From contig CABUAW010000013.1 in assembly GCA_902489645.1 (NCBI GenBank), forward strand, positions 1 to 48,312: 48,312 nt of DNA. The letters are read 5' to 3'. This DNA comes from an uncultured Lachnospiraceae bacterium (GTDB taxonomy: Bacteria; Bacillota; Clostridia; Lachnospirales; Lachnospiraceae). The first letter of the stretch is position 1. Each line of letters opens with the position of its first letter. This document shows positions 6,708-15,132 of this stretch, one piece after another. Below the pieces are notes generated by a model. The model was not told where the DNA came from and ran no database searches. It worked only from the letters and a program-made list of their open reading frames with translations. Position numbers and translations under genes: made by a program.

Positions 6708-8767
6708 TCCTCATCTTCCATTATATTGTTAAAATTATGGCCCGGATACTGCCGCCTCGAACTTTCTCCCCAGAAACCAAACGAGCCTTTGCCACCATGT
6801 ATCTCCATCACATGTTGGTACCATTCCTCACCCATGTGATTTCGCATCATTTCCATCCACTTCTCATCATTGCGCTCTTCGTGGTCTTCCGTAGTATTCC
6901 GGTTTTCCAGTTCTGCAATCAACCGATCAAGATAGCCACTGAAAATCCCTTTTTCCTCATCAGAAAAACAGCTGAAAATATCCACCCCTTGTTCTTGCTC
7001 AAAAGTTACGCCGCGGCCTTTTTCTGTCACATAAATGATAACTTCTTTTCCATCCTTATCCTGTGCATACCAGGTATAAGTAAGACTCTGCTTTTCAGTT
7101 GCATTGGCCCATGCAGAACCGCTGTATTTCATCAGAGTTACTGTTTTTGCTGAGTGATCGATCTTATACCAGAAGTCACCACTCTTAGGTGTTGAAGGAG
7201 CTGTTTCACTGATGATTCCCAAAAGCGAATCAACCTCTTGCTGATTAGTTCGAACAATGATATATGGGACCAAACCACCTAAGTTATTCTTTACTGTAAA
7301 TCCTCCAATAGAAAGCATCTCAGAAACATAAGGATCTGATTTATCTTCCACTGTAATGACATCCACGTAAGTCTTACTTGAATAAGTCATGGTACATCTA
7401 TAGGACTGAATGTTTACGATATCTGAACCAGAAACTTCAAGCGTTGATACGGTTGCTCCGCTGATATTTGTCCATGTACCATTGACATACTTAGCCCACT
7501 GATATGTAGCACTAGTAATTGCTGTCGTTCCACTATAGGCAGAAGTCGCCAATATAAGCTTTCCTGACTGATTCTGTACGATCGTTCCATTTGGAGCATA
7601 TACAGAGAACACAACCGCTGAAGTACCATTGCTACCAGCTTTTGATTTTGTCCAGGTAAATACCTTCGTAACTGTCTTACTTGAGATTGTAAATGTCAGT
7701 GTGATATCTCCGGTTAATGTCGCTGCTGCTCCAAGGTCAGAAGAAGCTGCAACCGATAACTCAATTAGACCAGCAGTAGATGCTGTTGCTGCTGTATTTG
7801 TTTTAAGCGTAATGCCTGTAGGTAGTGTTCCAACCGTACAAGTACAAGCAGTCTGGGTGATACCCACATATCCAGTAAAAGGAATAGAGATTGTTGACGC
7901 GACGGATGTTTTTCCAGCAGAAGTGCATGCAATTGTCTGCGTTTCATTTCCAAGTATTACTGAAAGACCTCCACTGCCAGCTGAACCGGTTGCACCTTTA
8001 TCACCTTTCGCTCCGTCATAAAGCTTACTAATCGTGATAGTATCATATACATCTGAATCAGATGTCGTTACTCTGATCTGAGCCACGTTATCATTAAACA
8101 CAGCATGCGCCGGCTTAACCACAAGAGTTCCGCCTGTAATGCTTGTATTATCTGAAGTGATCGGATAATCAGCCCATGCACCAGCGCTGTTCTTATACTG
8201 CCACTTACCGATTGTGACACCTTGTACCTGCGCAGTTAAAGTAGCCTGAGTAGCTCCTACCAATGTAGAAGTTGTATCGTACTTGAACACATAAGTATCA
8301 CTGGTTACATAGCACAACTTTTCATTCGTCGCATTCTTTACAAGCGTATAAGTAATATCCGAAGAAATATTGATTGTGTTCTTTGTCTCAGAATCGTAAT
8401 AACTGATGTAGCAGATATAAGTAATCATACCAGAAGTCGACGCTGACAACTTATTCTGATTGACGGTAAGAACACCCTTGTTCACTGACTCACCAGTAGT
8501 AAGATTGGTTTCTGCAGATACACCATCTTTTCTCTTCCAGGTAATTGTTACTCCGGATGCCGTTGGAGAAACATTAGTCTGATCAAGAAAAAGAACTGGA
8601 GTAAGCACAAGATTTGTACTTGCCCAGCTCGGTGCATATTCATGTGGCAGAACATTTGGATCTTCACTCTGGGTCTTCGGAAGATTTGAAGTAATATATG
8701 CAGACAACTTTCGCTGATCTGTAATATCCACGAAGGTCTGCTGACTCGATGTTAAAATTGTTCCCAT
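6704..8767 (-). CDS. Phage tail-tip protein fused in frame to a MarR-type C-terminus
   Basis: A 687-residue reading frame of mixed origin. Residues 1 to about 570 are a phage tail/host-contact protein: repetitive Thr/Ser-rich beta-sandwich segments, a short collagen-like GAKGDKGATGSAG stretch near residue 250, and a WYKIDHSAKTVTLMKYSG tail module. From about residue 565 it turns into the wing and C-terminal helices of a MarR-type regulator (VIIYVTEKGRGVTFEQEQG...FSGYLDRLIAELENRN) with a charged tail. The change lies around 7033-7070. The MarR DNA-reading helix is absent. The start has AGGAGG upstream. The last codons overlap the mntR start (ATGA). Regulatory function is very unlikely. Confidence 0.7.
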   Translation of the reverse strand: MGTILTSSQQTFVDITDQRKLSAYITSNLPKTQSEDPNVLPHEYAPSWASTNLVLTPVLFLDQTNVSPTASGVTITWKRKDGVSAETNLTTGESVNKGVLTVNQNKLSASTSGMITYICYISYYDSETKNTINISSDITYTLVKNATNEKLCYVTSDTYVFKYDTTSTLVGATQATLTAQVQGVTIGKWQYKNSAGAWADYPITSDNTSITGGTLVVKPAHAVFNDNVAQIRVTTSDSDVYDTITISKLYDGAKGDKGATGSAGSGGLSVILGNETQTIACTSAGKTSVASTISIPFTGYVGITQTACTCTVGTLPTGITLKTNTAATASTAGLIELSVAASSDLGAAATLTGDITLTFTISSKTVTKVFTWTKSKAGSNGTSAVVFSVYAPNGTIVQNQSGKLILATSAYSGTTAITSATYQWAKYVNGTWTNISGATVSTLEVSGSDIVNIQSYRCTMTYSSKTYVDVITVEDKSDPYVSEMLSIGGFTVKNNLGGLVPYIIVRTNQQEVDSLLGIISETAPSTPKSGDFWYKIDHSAKTVTLMKYSGSAWANATEKQSLTYTWYAQDKDGKEVIIYVTEKGRGVTFEQEQGVDIFSCFSDEEKGIFSGYLDRLIAELENRNTTEDHEERNDEKWMEMMRNHMGEEWYQHVMEIHGGKGSFGFWGESSRRQYPGHNFNNIMEDEE

Positions 8768-8778
8768 GAGAAATCCTC

Positions 8779-9963
8779 CTATAAATTGACTTCACAATAA
8801 AAGGACGCATTGTCGTATACGTCCTCAGTAGTAATTGTTATTTCTTTTTTACCGACATGGTTTTTATCCCATTCGACATCTGCCTCTTCATCAGAGGACT
8901 TTCTATGCCATACAAAACATGACGCATCCAAGGTTTCTGTTATTTCTTTATCCCAGGAATAAACCTTGCAGCGCATAATGCTCGACTGGCCTTTATTCTT
9001 AAATATACTGACGCCATCAACCACAAGCTCTGTACGATACATTTTCTGCGCGTTGATGGCATCAATCTCTCCACTAATCGATTCAATTTTATGAGTCTGA
9101 CCCAAAAGATCATCCTCAAGAGATTCTATGTTTTTATCCTGCTTTGCCGTAGCTGCAGATAGCTTCACGCCACTGGCTCCAATCGTAATCGTATTACCTG
9201 CAGGATTTAAGTAGTCTCTTGTTCTGCTGACACATAGATATGTACCGTTGATACCATGCGGCTTAGAAATACATTCCACATACATTCTTGCACGAATATC
9301 TCCAATATCAGCTCCTGTATCTGATTCATCAATAATGGTAAGCTCTATGCTAGTAACACCTGCAACCATATCCGCAAGCCTTGACTGAGCTTTTCTTAAA
9401 AGGTTACCCGGAAGCGTTACATCGTCCCAAACTTCCGATGCCCAGATCCAACCGATTTCTTTTACAGCAGCTTCATCATAGATGTAATTCTTACCGCCAT
9501 TAACAGAAGTAATATCTACTCTCTCTTCTGTCTCGGTTTGATTTCCATCTTCATCTTCAGTTGATTTCTTTGCCCCAAGAGGAATCAGTGCAGTCACTCG
9601 TTCTGTATGATCTCTGGTAATCTTGATATCAGTAATGTTCTTTCCAAACTCAACCTTCTGCACAGACTTTGTCTTAAAGTCTGCCAAATAATCGAGATAC
9701 TTACCATCGCTCTCATATCTCACCTGAAGATAACCTCCATGTGTGTTTATGAGTTTACTCTTGATAGCCTCCATCGTTGCTGTGTAATCTGAACTGCTAT
9801 ATGAAATATAGTCGTTGTTATCTGTAACTGTAATATTGCCAACCTTGAACTGCTTTTGTATTTCTACACTTCTGTTGTGAACAGAAACAAACTGTTCAAA
9901 GAGGCCTTTAAGTGGTCCCTTGTATGAGAATGGTGGTTGGACCGTATGGCTTTGAACATCTCG
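8779..9963 (-). pseudogene. Phage tail endopeptidase-type protein, 5' truncated
   Basis: The frame is open from 9963 and carries a prophage tail endopeptidase signature: PLKGLFEQFVSVHNRSVE, KQFKVGNITVTDNNDYIS, then GGYLQVRYESDGKYLDYLADF and a receptor-binding-like C-terminus. Family members are normally much longer at the N-terminus. Here the sequence begins just after a stop at 9964-9966, at the join with a different gene. No start or ribosome site remains, although an internal ATG at 9774 exists. It is followed after 11 bases by the tail-tip gene, the normal order in siphovirus tail modules. No other phage genes are present. Confidence 0.7.
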
Positions 9964-10013
9964 TTATAGTAGTTGCTCTCTAAATACTTTTCAAAGCTCT
10001 GGTATTTTTGCAA
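9864..10013 (-). pseudogene. Start of an unknown gene after hsdS, cut by the phage join
   Basis: A TTG at 10013 follows a perfect AGGAGGGG site and opens a 49-codon frame, LQKYQSFEKYLESNYYNEMF. After about 20 codons the same DNA is already reading phage tail sequence in another frame, so the rest (HTRDHLKASL...) is probably meaningless. The real gene was the one downstream of hsdS in its donor locus, possibly part of a restriction system. I do not recognise the family. Confidence 0.45.
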
Positions 10014-10032
10014 AATCACCCCTCCTATCTGT

Positions 10033-11127
10033 TTATTTTGATTTATCGCTCTGTTTGTATAACCCCTCAAGGCGATCCTGTGTTGCCCGATCAGCAACGG
10101 GAACGCCTAATTGTCTTAAATAACCGATGTTAATTCCTTTGACAGCAACACCACGGATATTGTGTTCCATGTCAAGTTGCATAGGCTGCGACTCTAATAC
10201 GCCTCTTACATATATAGTACTATGCTTAGGTTTTATTGAGAGGCGTGCGGTATCCTGTGTAATGTTAGCATCTTGAAGGCTCGCAGGAACAATAGCCATA
10301 CGGCCTACTGAACCACGAATAGAGATGAGTAAATCACCTTCATTTAGCTTTGAGCGCTTATATCCGTTGTCAATTTCCTGCGTGGTGTGGAGCAAATCTG
10401 ATTCATCAATAACTCCATCAACCATATCTTTAACTTTAACAACCGGGATCCCACCTTCAACATTCGTTCCTGGTTTCAGAATACCATATGTAATAGGTCT
10501 TCCTTCTACAATCAGATCGTTCAGCGGAACTGTTTTTCCAGCTTCAAGCATTGGAGTAATGACCTCGATAAATTGCGATTTGAAGCCGGTAAATTTTGAT
10601 TTATCGCTCTGATGAACAAACTGTTCAAACTGGTTTTGCAATTCAACTGGTGGTAATGATACCGGAAAATCTTTTAGATAACCGATAGGAACTCTCAATT
10701 GTCCACCGGTACCAGTCATAACCTTTCTAGCGCCAATTCTAAATGAGTTGAACATAGTTATGATATATAGCCAATAAGGATTTGATTTTCCTTCAATAGG
10801 TCTCAGAACATGAAATTCTGTAGAACCTGAGCCAATACCACCAGATAGTCCTCTTGCAACAGCACCTTTTCCGTTTTCCATACATGGTGTTATCTTTGCA
10901 AACAGTACATCGTCCTCTGCAAAATAAGTGAAACCTTTTCGTACGTCTTTGTATGGTTTGATATCTGAACAATCCATTTTTCCGTCTTCAGAGACTGCTG
11001 GCATAGGCACAAACGAAACCATCAACTCATCACTAATATCTCTAGGTCTTTTAGGATTAAGTACGCAGCACTCTCCCAGTGATGTTAGTCCCCAGCCCTT
11101 TTCATCCTTACCAAGCTCACCAAACAT
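10033..11127 (-). CDS. Type I restriction-modification specificity subunit (HsdS) cassette
   Basis: A 364-residue HsdS-like protein with two target-recognition domains. The first spans about residues 1-165 and ends VSLPPVELQNQFEQFVHQSD. The second spans about 190-345. Each is bounded by conserved SQFIE and QSDKSK segments encoded by 19-base direct repeats. In a complete system HsdS directs the HsdM methylase and HsdR nuclease to a bipartite site. Neither is present here. The frame starts at an internal ATG (MFGELGKDEKG); the preceding KSQFIE residues are readable upstream but the true N-terminus is missing, replaced by an ABC ATPase gene. It stops right after the last repeat. This looks like a silent or displaced phase-variation cassette. 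Confidence 0.7.
   Translation of the reverse strand: MFGELGKDEKGWGLTSLGECCVLNPKRPRDISDELMVSFVPMPAVSEDGKMDCSDIKPYKDVRKGFTYFAEDDVLFAKITPCMENGKGAVARGLSGGIGSGSTEFHVLRPIEGKSNPYWLYIITMFNSFRIGARKVMTGTGGQLRVPIGYLKDFPVSLPPVELQNQFEQFVHQSDKSKFTGFKSQFIEVITPMLEAGKTVPLNDLIVEGRPITYGILKPGTNVEGGIPVVKVKDMVDGVIDESDLLHTTQEIDNGYKRSKLNEGDLLISIRGSVGRMAIVPASLQDANITQDTARLSIKPKHSTIYVRGVLESQPMQLDMEHNIRGVAVKGINIGYLRQLGVPVADRATQDRLEGLYKQSDKSK
10035..10611. repeat. 19-base direct repeat B of the hsdS cassette
   Basis: ATTTTGATTTATCGCTCTG occurs exactly at 10035-10053 and 10593-10611. It encodes QSDKSK at the end of each HsdS half. The left copy sits on the stop codon of the gene. Confidence 0.85.
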
Positions 11128-11146
11128 CTCGATAAATTGCGATTTG
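10564..11146. repeat. 19-base direct repeat A of the hsdS cassette
   Basis: CTCGATAAATTGCGATTTG occurs exactly at 10564-10582 and 11128-11146. It encodes the SQFIE motif (KSQFIE on the minus strand) at the start of each HsdS half. The right-hand copy ends at the point where the ABC ATPase sequence begins. Confidence 0.85.
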
Positions 11147-11690
11147 CCTCGTCTAAGGCACTGGTCGGTTCATCCGCCAGCACATATTCAGGGGTTGTGC
11201 AAAGAATAAGAGCCATCGCAATCCTTTGAAGCATGCCGCCGGAAAGCTCACCGGGATAGGCATTCATCACCCGCCGGGTATCGGTCAGATTTACCTGACG
11301 CAAAACATCGGCCGACAGCGCCTCCGCCTGTTTTTTACTGAACCCTGTATGTATTTTCAGAGTTTCCGTCATCTGACGCCCGATTTTCATATGTGGGAAA
11401 AAGGCCGTCATAGGATTTTGAGGAATAAATCCTATAACTTTTCCACAGAGCCTACGGCGTTCTTTTCCGGAACGGTTCAATAAATTATCTTCGTCCAACA
11501 GGATTTCTCCTTTGGGAATTTCCAGATTATCACCGTGCATCCCCATAATAGCCTTTATCAGCGTTGTCTTGCCGGAACCGCTGGCCCCGGTCAGACCAAT
11601 ACAGGCTCCCACATCGATAGAAAGAGAAACATCTCTCAGAATTGGCGCGCCATGCCTGACCTGAACGGTCAGATTTCTGACTTTCAGCAT
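11085..11690 (-). pseudogene. Opp/Nik-type ABC ATPase, truncated after Walker B
   Basis: The protein starts MLKVRNLTVQV and has Walker A (GASGSGKTT, about residues 36-44), a Q-loop (IPQNP), the signature LSGGM, and Walker B plus D-loop (YVLADEPTSALDE). Sequence then changes abruptly to 20 unrelated codons (ANRNLSRC...) that overlap the hsdS N-terminal region in another frame. The H-loop and C-terminal domain are missing, so it should be inactive. It overlaps the preceding permease gene by seven bases. In DppD/NikD/OppD systems this ATPase works with a second one, which is absent. The cut coincides with hsdS repeat A. Confidence 0.8.
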
Positions 11691-12481
11691 CCATCTCCCT
11701 CCTTTTCCAGAAGCCGCCCCAAACAGTTAAAACACAGGGAACTGATAAAAATAAAAACTATCGGATACATCAGTAATTCCGGATGTGTTCCCGATAAAGC
11801 TCTGGCCTCAGACAGCATAATCCCCCAGTCAATGACATCGTCGCCTAAGGACAGGCCGATAAAAGAAAAACCGGAAATGGCAATAATCATTTCCGCACAG
11901 GAAAGGCAGATAAATTGCACAATATCCCGGAGGATGTTGGGTAAAATATGTATCCGCATAATGCGTGATTTACTTGCACCGCAGGCAATTGCGCACATAA
12001 CGTATGCCTTGCCATACTCCACTTCAATCAGGGTTTTGACAAGTTTAATCATCCGAAGAATCAGGGAAGCCGTCAGGGCCACCAGCATGGTAGGAACGCT
12101 GTTCCCCCAAATGCCAATAAAAATAATCAGATACGCAACTGGCGGGATGGCCGTCACCGCATTTAAAATACTCTCGGAAAATACATTGCGGCGCCGTCCT
12201 GTTTTTGCCAGCAATATGCCGAAAAAAATGCCAAGCACAATCACAATGGCCGAACCGGCCAGCACAATCCCCAAGGTGGTTTTTCCGCCCTCAAGGATAC
12301 GCGAAAATTCACAGCGTCCAAAATTGTCGGTTCCAAACGGATATTCCGCACTGACGGGAAGGTATTTATCCCGAATGTTTGCGGCGGTTGGATGATGCGG
12401 TGCAAACAGAAATCCAAACAAAAAGAACAGCAGCACCAGAACCGGAAGGACATAGGAGAAAATATGTTTTTTTCGTTTCAT
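11684..12481 (-). CDS. Opp/Nik-type ABC transporter permease (DppC/NikC-like)
   Basis: A 265-residue inner-membrane permease of the peptide/nickel family. The N-terminus has a DKYLPVSAEYPFGTDNFGRCEFSRIL block, the classic DppC/NikC entry motif. About five or six membrane helices follow. The EAA loop that contacts the ATPase reads EVEYGKAYVMCAIACGASKS and RIMRIHILPNI. It overlaps the upstream permease by four bases and the downstream ATPase by seven, so the three are one translational unit. Peptides, nickel or metallophore complexes are the usual cargo; the sequence does not decide which. Confidence 0.8.
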   Translation of the reverse strand: MKRKKHIFSYVLPVLVLLFFLFGFLFAPHHPTAANIRDKYLPVSAEYPFGTDNFGRCEFSRILEGGKTTLGIVLAGSAIVIVLGIFFGILLAKTGRRRNVFSESILNAVTAIPPVAYLIIFIGIWGNSVPTMLVALTASLILRMIKLVKTLIEVEYGKAYVMCAIACGASKSRIMRIHILPNILRDIVQFICLSCAEMIIAISGFSFIGLSLGDDVIDWGIMLSEARALSGTHPELLMYPIVFIFISSLCFNCLGRLLEKEGDGC

Positions 12482-13440
12482 AGCCCGCTCCCCTCCTTTG
12501 CGGAAATATCCCGCTGTAAAATCCGGCGCAGCACATCCGAGAGAATATTGAACATCACCAATGAAAACGCCAGAAACAGGATAGTTGCGTGAATGACGGG
12601 CGAATCTCGATACAGGACACTGTCAATAATCAGATACCCCAGCCCGGGCAGTGAAAATACACGCTCCACAATCGCAGAACCGGCCATACACAGGCCAAGC
12701 ATCTGACAGAAGTTTGGAAGAAGCGTTATAATGGCGCCGGGAAGCGCATAGCGGAGTAGAATTCTTGTCTCGGACAGTCCGCGGCACCTTGCATAAAATA
12801 CGCTGTCCTGTTCCATCTCTTTTTGAAGGCTGTTTGCAAGCATCGGAGAAAACAGGGCAATACAACCGATGGCAATACAGGCTGCCGCCGGAAAATAACG
12901 CATCAGGCCGGTTTTTCCCACCACCGACGTCCAGCCTAATTTCACTGCAAAAATATCAAGGTAAGCAGCGGCAAAGAAAAAGGCCGGTATGGATACGCCT
13001 GCAATACATAAAAAAATCAGCACATGACCAATCCAATGTTTTCGTGTCAAATAGCACAGACAGCCAAATAATAAAATAAACACTGCCTGAATCACACCTG
13101 AAATCAGCACGATAGTCACCGTAATACCAACGGCCGTCGTAACCTTCTCAAATACCGGCTGTCCGCTGACAAAGGATTCGCCAAAATCCAGATGAATTGC
13201 ATCCCGTATCCAAAGTACATACTGCACGGGCAAAGGGTCGTTAAGTCCCATATCTTCCCGCAGGGCTTCTATCTGCTCATCCGTGAAACTAAAAGCCGCC
13301 ATTGACCTGCGGGCATACGCCTCCGCCGGGTCAATGGGGGACAGACGCACCAACAGAAAAGATATCAGCGTAACAATAACGAGAGTTATCAGCATTTCCA
13401 GAACTTTATTCATGATAAACTGCCGCGTCGTTTTGTTCAT
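12478..13440 (-). CDS. Opp/Nik-type ABC transporter permease (DppB/NikB-like)
   Basis: A 320-residue permease with an N-terminal helix after MNKTTRQFIMNKVLEML. It carries the typical SFLLVRLSPIDPAEAYARR and EQIEALREDMGLNDPLPVQY blocks of DppB/NikB, then six membrane helices and the conserved AIVERVFSLPGLG near the end. I chose the ATG at 13440 because GGGAGGGAG precedes it; the frame upstream runs into a terminator hairpin. It is the first gene of the permease unit and lies 118 bases after the AraC gene. No periplasmic-type binding protein is encoded nearby, so import would need one from elsewhere. Confidence 0.8.
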   Translation of the reverse strand: MNKTTRQFIMNKVLEMLITLVIVTLISFLLVRLSPIDPAEAYARRSMAAFSFTDEQIEALREDMGLNDPLPVQYVLWIRDAIHLDFGESFVSGQPVFEKVTTAVGITVTIVLISGVIQAVFILLFGCLCYLTRKHWIGHVLIFLCIAGVSIPAFFFAAAYLDIFAVKLGWTSVVGKTGLMRYFPAAACIAIGCIALFSPMLANSLQKEMEQDSVFYARCRGLSETRILLRYALPGAIITLLPNFCQMLGLCMAGSAIVERVFSLPGLGYLIIDSVLYRDSPVIHATILFLAFSLVMFNILSDVLRRILQRDISAKEGSGL

Positions 13441-13452
13441 CTGTCTCCCTCC

Positions 13453-13498
13453 CAAAAAATAAGCTGTGAGGTTAGTAATATCTAACTTCACAGCTTAT
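13453..13498 (-). terminator. Strong hairpin with T-run just upstream of the permease start
   Basis: On the minus strand ATAAGCTGTGAAGTTAG and CTAACCTCACAGCTTAT (13482-13498 and 13459-13475) form a 17-bp stem with one G-U-type pair and a 6-base loop, followed by TTTTTT. It sits between the AraC gene and the permease ribosome site, only about 12 bases from the ATG side. It may end the AraC transcript or act as an attenuator for the permease genes. Confidence 0.75.
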
Positions 13499-13558
13499 AA
13501 TAGCCCATATTCGGTTTTTTTACCTCTCCTGGAGGCCTGAATCTATCCAAAAGGCCAA

Positions 13559-14545
13559 CTATTTATTTTTTGCCCTGTATTCCCTTGGAGAAAGTCCAAT
13601 CACTTCCCGAAACGCTGTTGAAAACTTGTTCGGGTTTTCGTACCCCAGTCTTCCGGCCAATTCCGCAATGGACATATCCGTTGTTGTCAGAAGTTTCGTG
13701 GCAACCTGCATTTTATACTCACGCCGGAAGGCATGCACCGGTTTGCCGTAGATGGCCTTAAAGCAATCTTTCAGCATAGTAAGGCTCAAATCATATTGCT
13801 CCGCCAATTCCCTTAAAGATATTTTTGTGTCCAGCCGCTGTGTCAGGGCCGCTTTCAAAGCCTTCACTTTTTTAATCGTATCTCCGGAAAAATAAGCCGA
13901 CGTCACAATGTCATCCTGCGCCGATATACCCGACAGCACCAGAAAAATTTCCAATACTTTCAATCTGAGATAACCAAGGCTATCCTTATGTGCCGGATTA
14001 CAAAGCTCCTGGAACACATGAAATAATTCCGGCGGTGTTTTCATTACGACACAGCAGCGATTCGAACAAAATTTTTCAATAAGAGCGGCGAAATCAATTT
14101 CAACCCCGTCCACAGGCGCCTTAAAATGCTCTCCGACAATATTGGTATCAATGATAATCGCAACGCCATCATAGAAGCCTGTCGGGAATACCGGTTTATC
14201 TCTTTGAGAATTGATGACGCTTATGGCTAAATCGTTTTCTCCCAGATAGGTCATAAATCCCCTTCTGTATTCGCACTCATAGCGTCCGGCTTTGCAAAAT
14301 GCAATTTCTATTACATGGGGAAAAGATTCTTCACGCTGAAAGCAGGAATTCGCATAAAAGGTTGTATACGACAGGTCAATTCCGGGAAAAAGATGGTAAC
14401 AGTCCATGATGCCGTTGGGCGTATCACATTCAATTTGATATTTTGTCTCATTGCTGTTCTTTTTAAGAATATAGGCGCCGGTTCTGAAAGGAATATACCC
14501 GGCCTCATTTTGTTTTTTCTCAAAATTCATCGGCTTCTCACACAT
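13559..14545 (-). CDS. AraC-family transcriptional regulator
   Basis: A 328-residue regulator. The N-terminal 220 residues form a sensor domain without recognised catalytic motifs. The C-terminal 100 residues hold the AraC double helix-turn-helix: ISLRELAEQYDLSLTMLKDCF, then MSIAELAGRLGYENPNKFST and the AFREVIGLSPREYR signature. Similar PchR/YbtA-like AraC proteins often activate uptake of a small molecule they bind. It overlaps the methyltransferase gene by 19 bases. It precedes the permease genes, which it likely controls. The ATG at 14545 has a weak ribosome site, consistent with coupling; 14530 is an alternative. Confidence 0.75.
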   Translation of the reverse strand: MCEKPMNFEKKQNEAGYIPFRTGAYILKKNSNETKYQIECDTPNGIMDCYHLFPGIDLSYTTFYANSCFQREESFPHVIEIAFCKAGRYECEYRRGFMTYLGENDLAISVINSQRDKPVFPTGFYDGVAIIIDTNIVGEHFKAPVDGVEIDFAALIEKFCSNRCCVVMKTPPELFHVFQELCNPAHKDSLGYLRLKVLEIFLVLSGISAQDDIVTSAYFSGDTIKKVKALKAALTQRLDTKISLRELAEQYDLSLTMLKDCFKAIYGKPVHAFRREYKMQVATKLLTTTDMSIAELAGRLGYENPNKFSTAFREVIGLSPREYRAKNK

Positions 14546-15132
14546 TCCACATAAGCCATCGAAATGCGCGCCCGCATTTCTTTACAATTTTTGACTTTCC
14601 ATCCATTCTTTTCAAGAAATGCCTTATATTCTTCGGTACTCCACTGATGTTCAAACTTTACCCCCGCAATTTTCAGCAGGCCGGACCATATACTGCTTAC
14701 CAAACCCTTTTTATGATTAACAAAATTAGGGGCAATCAGCAGGCCCTTATCCTTCAATACTCTGTCTATCTCCTCAAGCGCCTTTTCGGGATTTTCCATA
14801 ACATGAAGCGCATTGGCAATCAGAACCACATCAAAAGAATTCTCATCAAAGGGCAGATTTGCCGCATCCGCAACCTCAAATGTCAGGTTGTCCGGATAAA
14901 TTCCCTTCCTGGCCTCTGCAATCATCCCGGCCGAATAGTCCGTAGCAATCATTTTATTTGCAGCATATGCCACATGTTTCGCCAGCAGCCCGGGCCCGGT
15001 CGCAATTTCCAACACGTCCTTTCCCTTGACAATCTTTGGAATCCGATGATACATCAACCGGTAAACCTTCCTATCGGAACGCATCGCCCTTTCATATATT
15101 GGCGCATATAAGTCCCATATCTTTTTATTCAC
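14527..15132 (-). CDS. Class I SAM-dependent methyltransferase (UbiE-like)
   Basis: A 201-residue methyltransferase. Motif I reads VLEIATGPGLLAKH (about residues 40-53), the acidic ribose-binding loop follows in MIATDYSAGMIAEA, and motif IV is in FDVVLIANALHVM. Such Methyltransf_11/25 proteins methylate small molecules or quinones. Translation starts at a GTG (15132) with GGGAGG upstream and overlaps the stop of the preceding methyltransferase by four bases. The substrate is unknown. Its position in an operon with a second methyltransferase, AraC and TetR genes suggests modification of a compound linked to the neighbouring transporter. Confidence 0.8.
   Translation of the reverse strand: MNKKIWDLYAPIYERAMRSDRKVYRLMYHRIPKIVKGKDVLEIATGPGLLAKHVAYAANKMIATDYSAGMIAEARKGIYPDNLTFEVADAANLPFDENSFDVVLIANALHVMENPEKALEEIDRVLKDKGLLIAPNFVNHKKGLVSSIWSGLLKIAGVKFEHQWSTEEYKAFLEKNGWKVKNCKEMRARISMAYVECVRSR

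Noticed and set aside
7629..8021. Plus-strand hydrophobic open frame inside the phage tail gene
   Set aside because: Antisense of the repetitive Thr/Ser codons; no ribosome site and no promoter.
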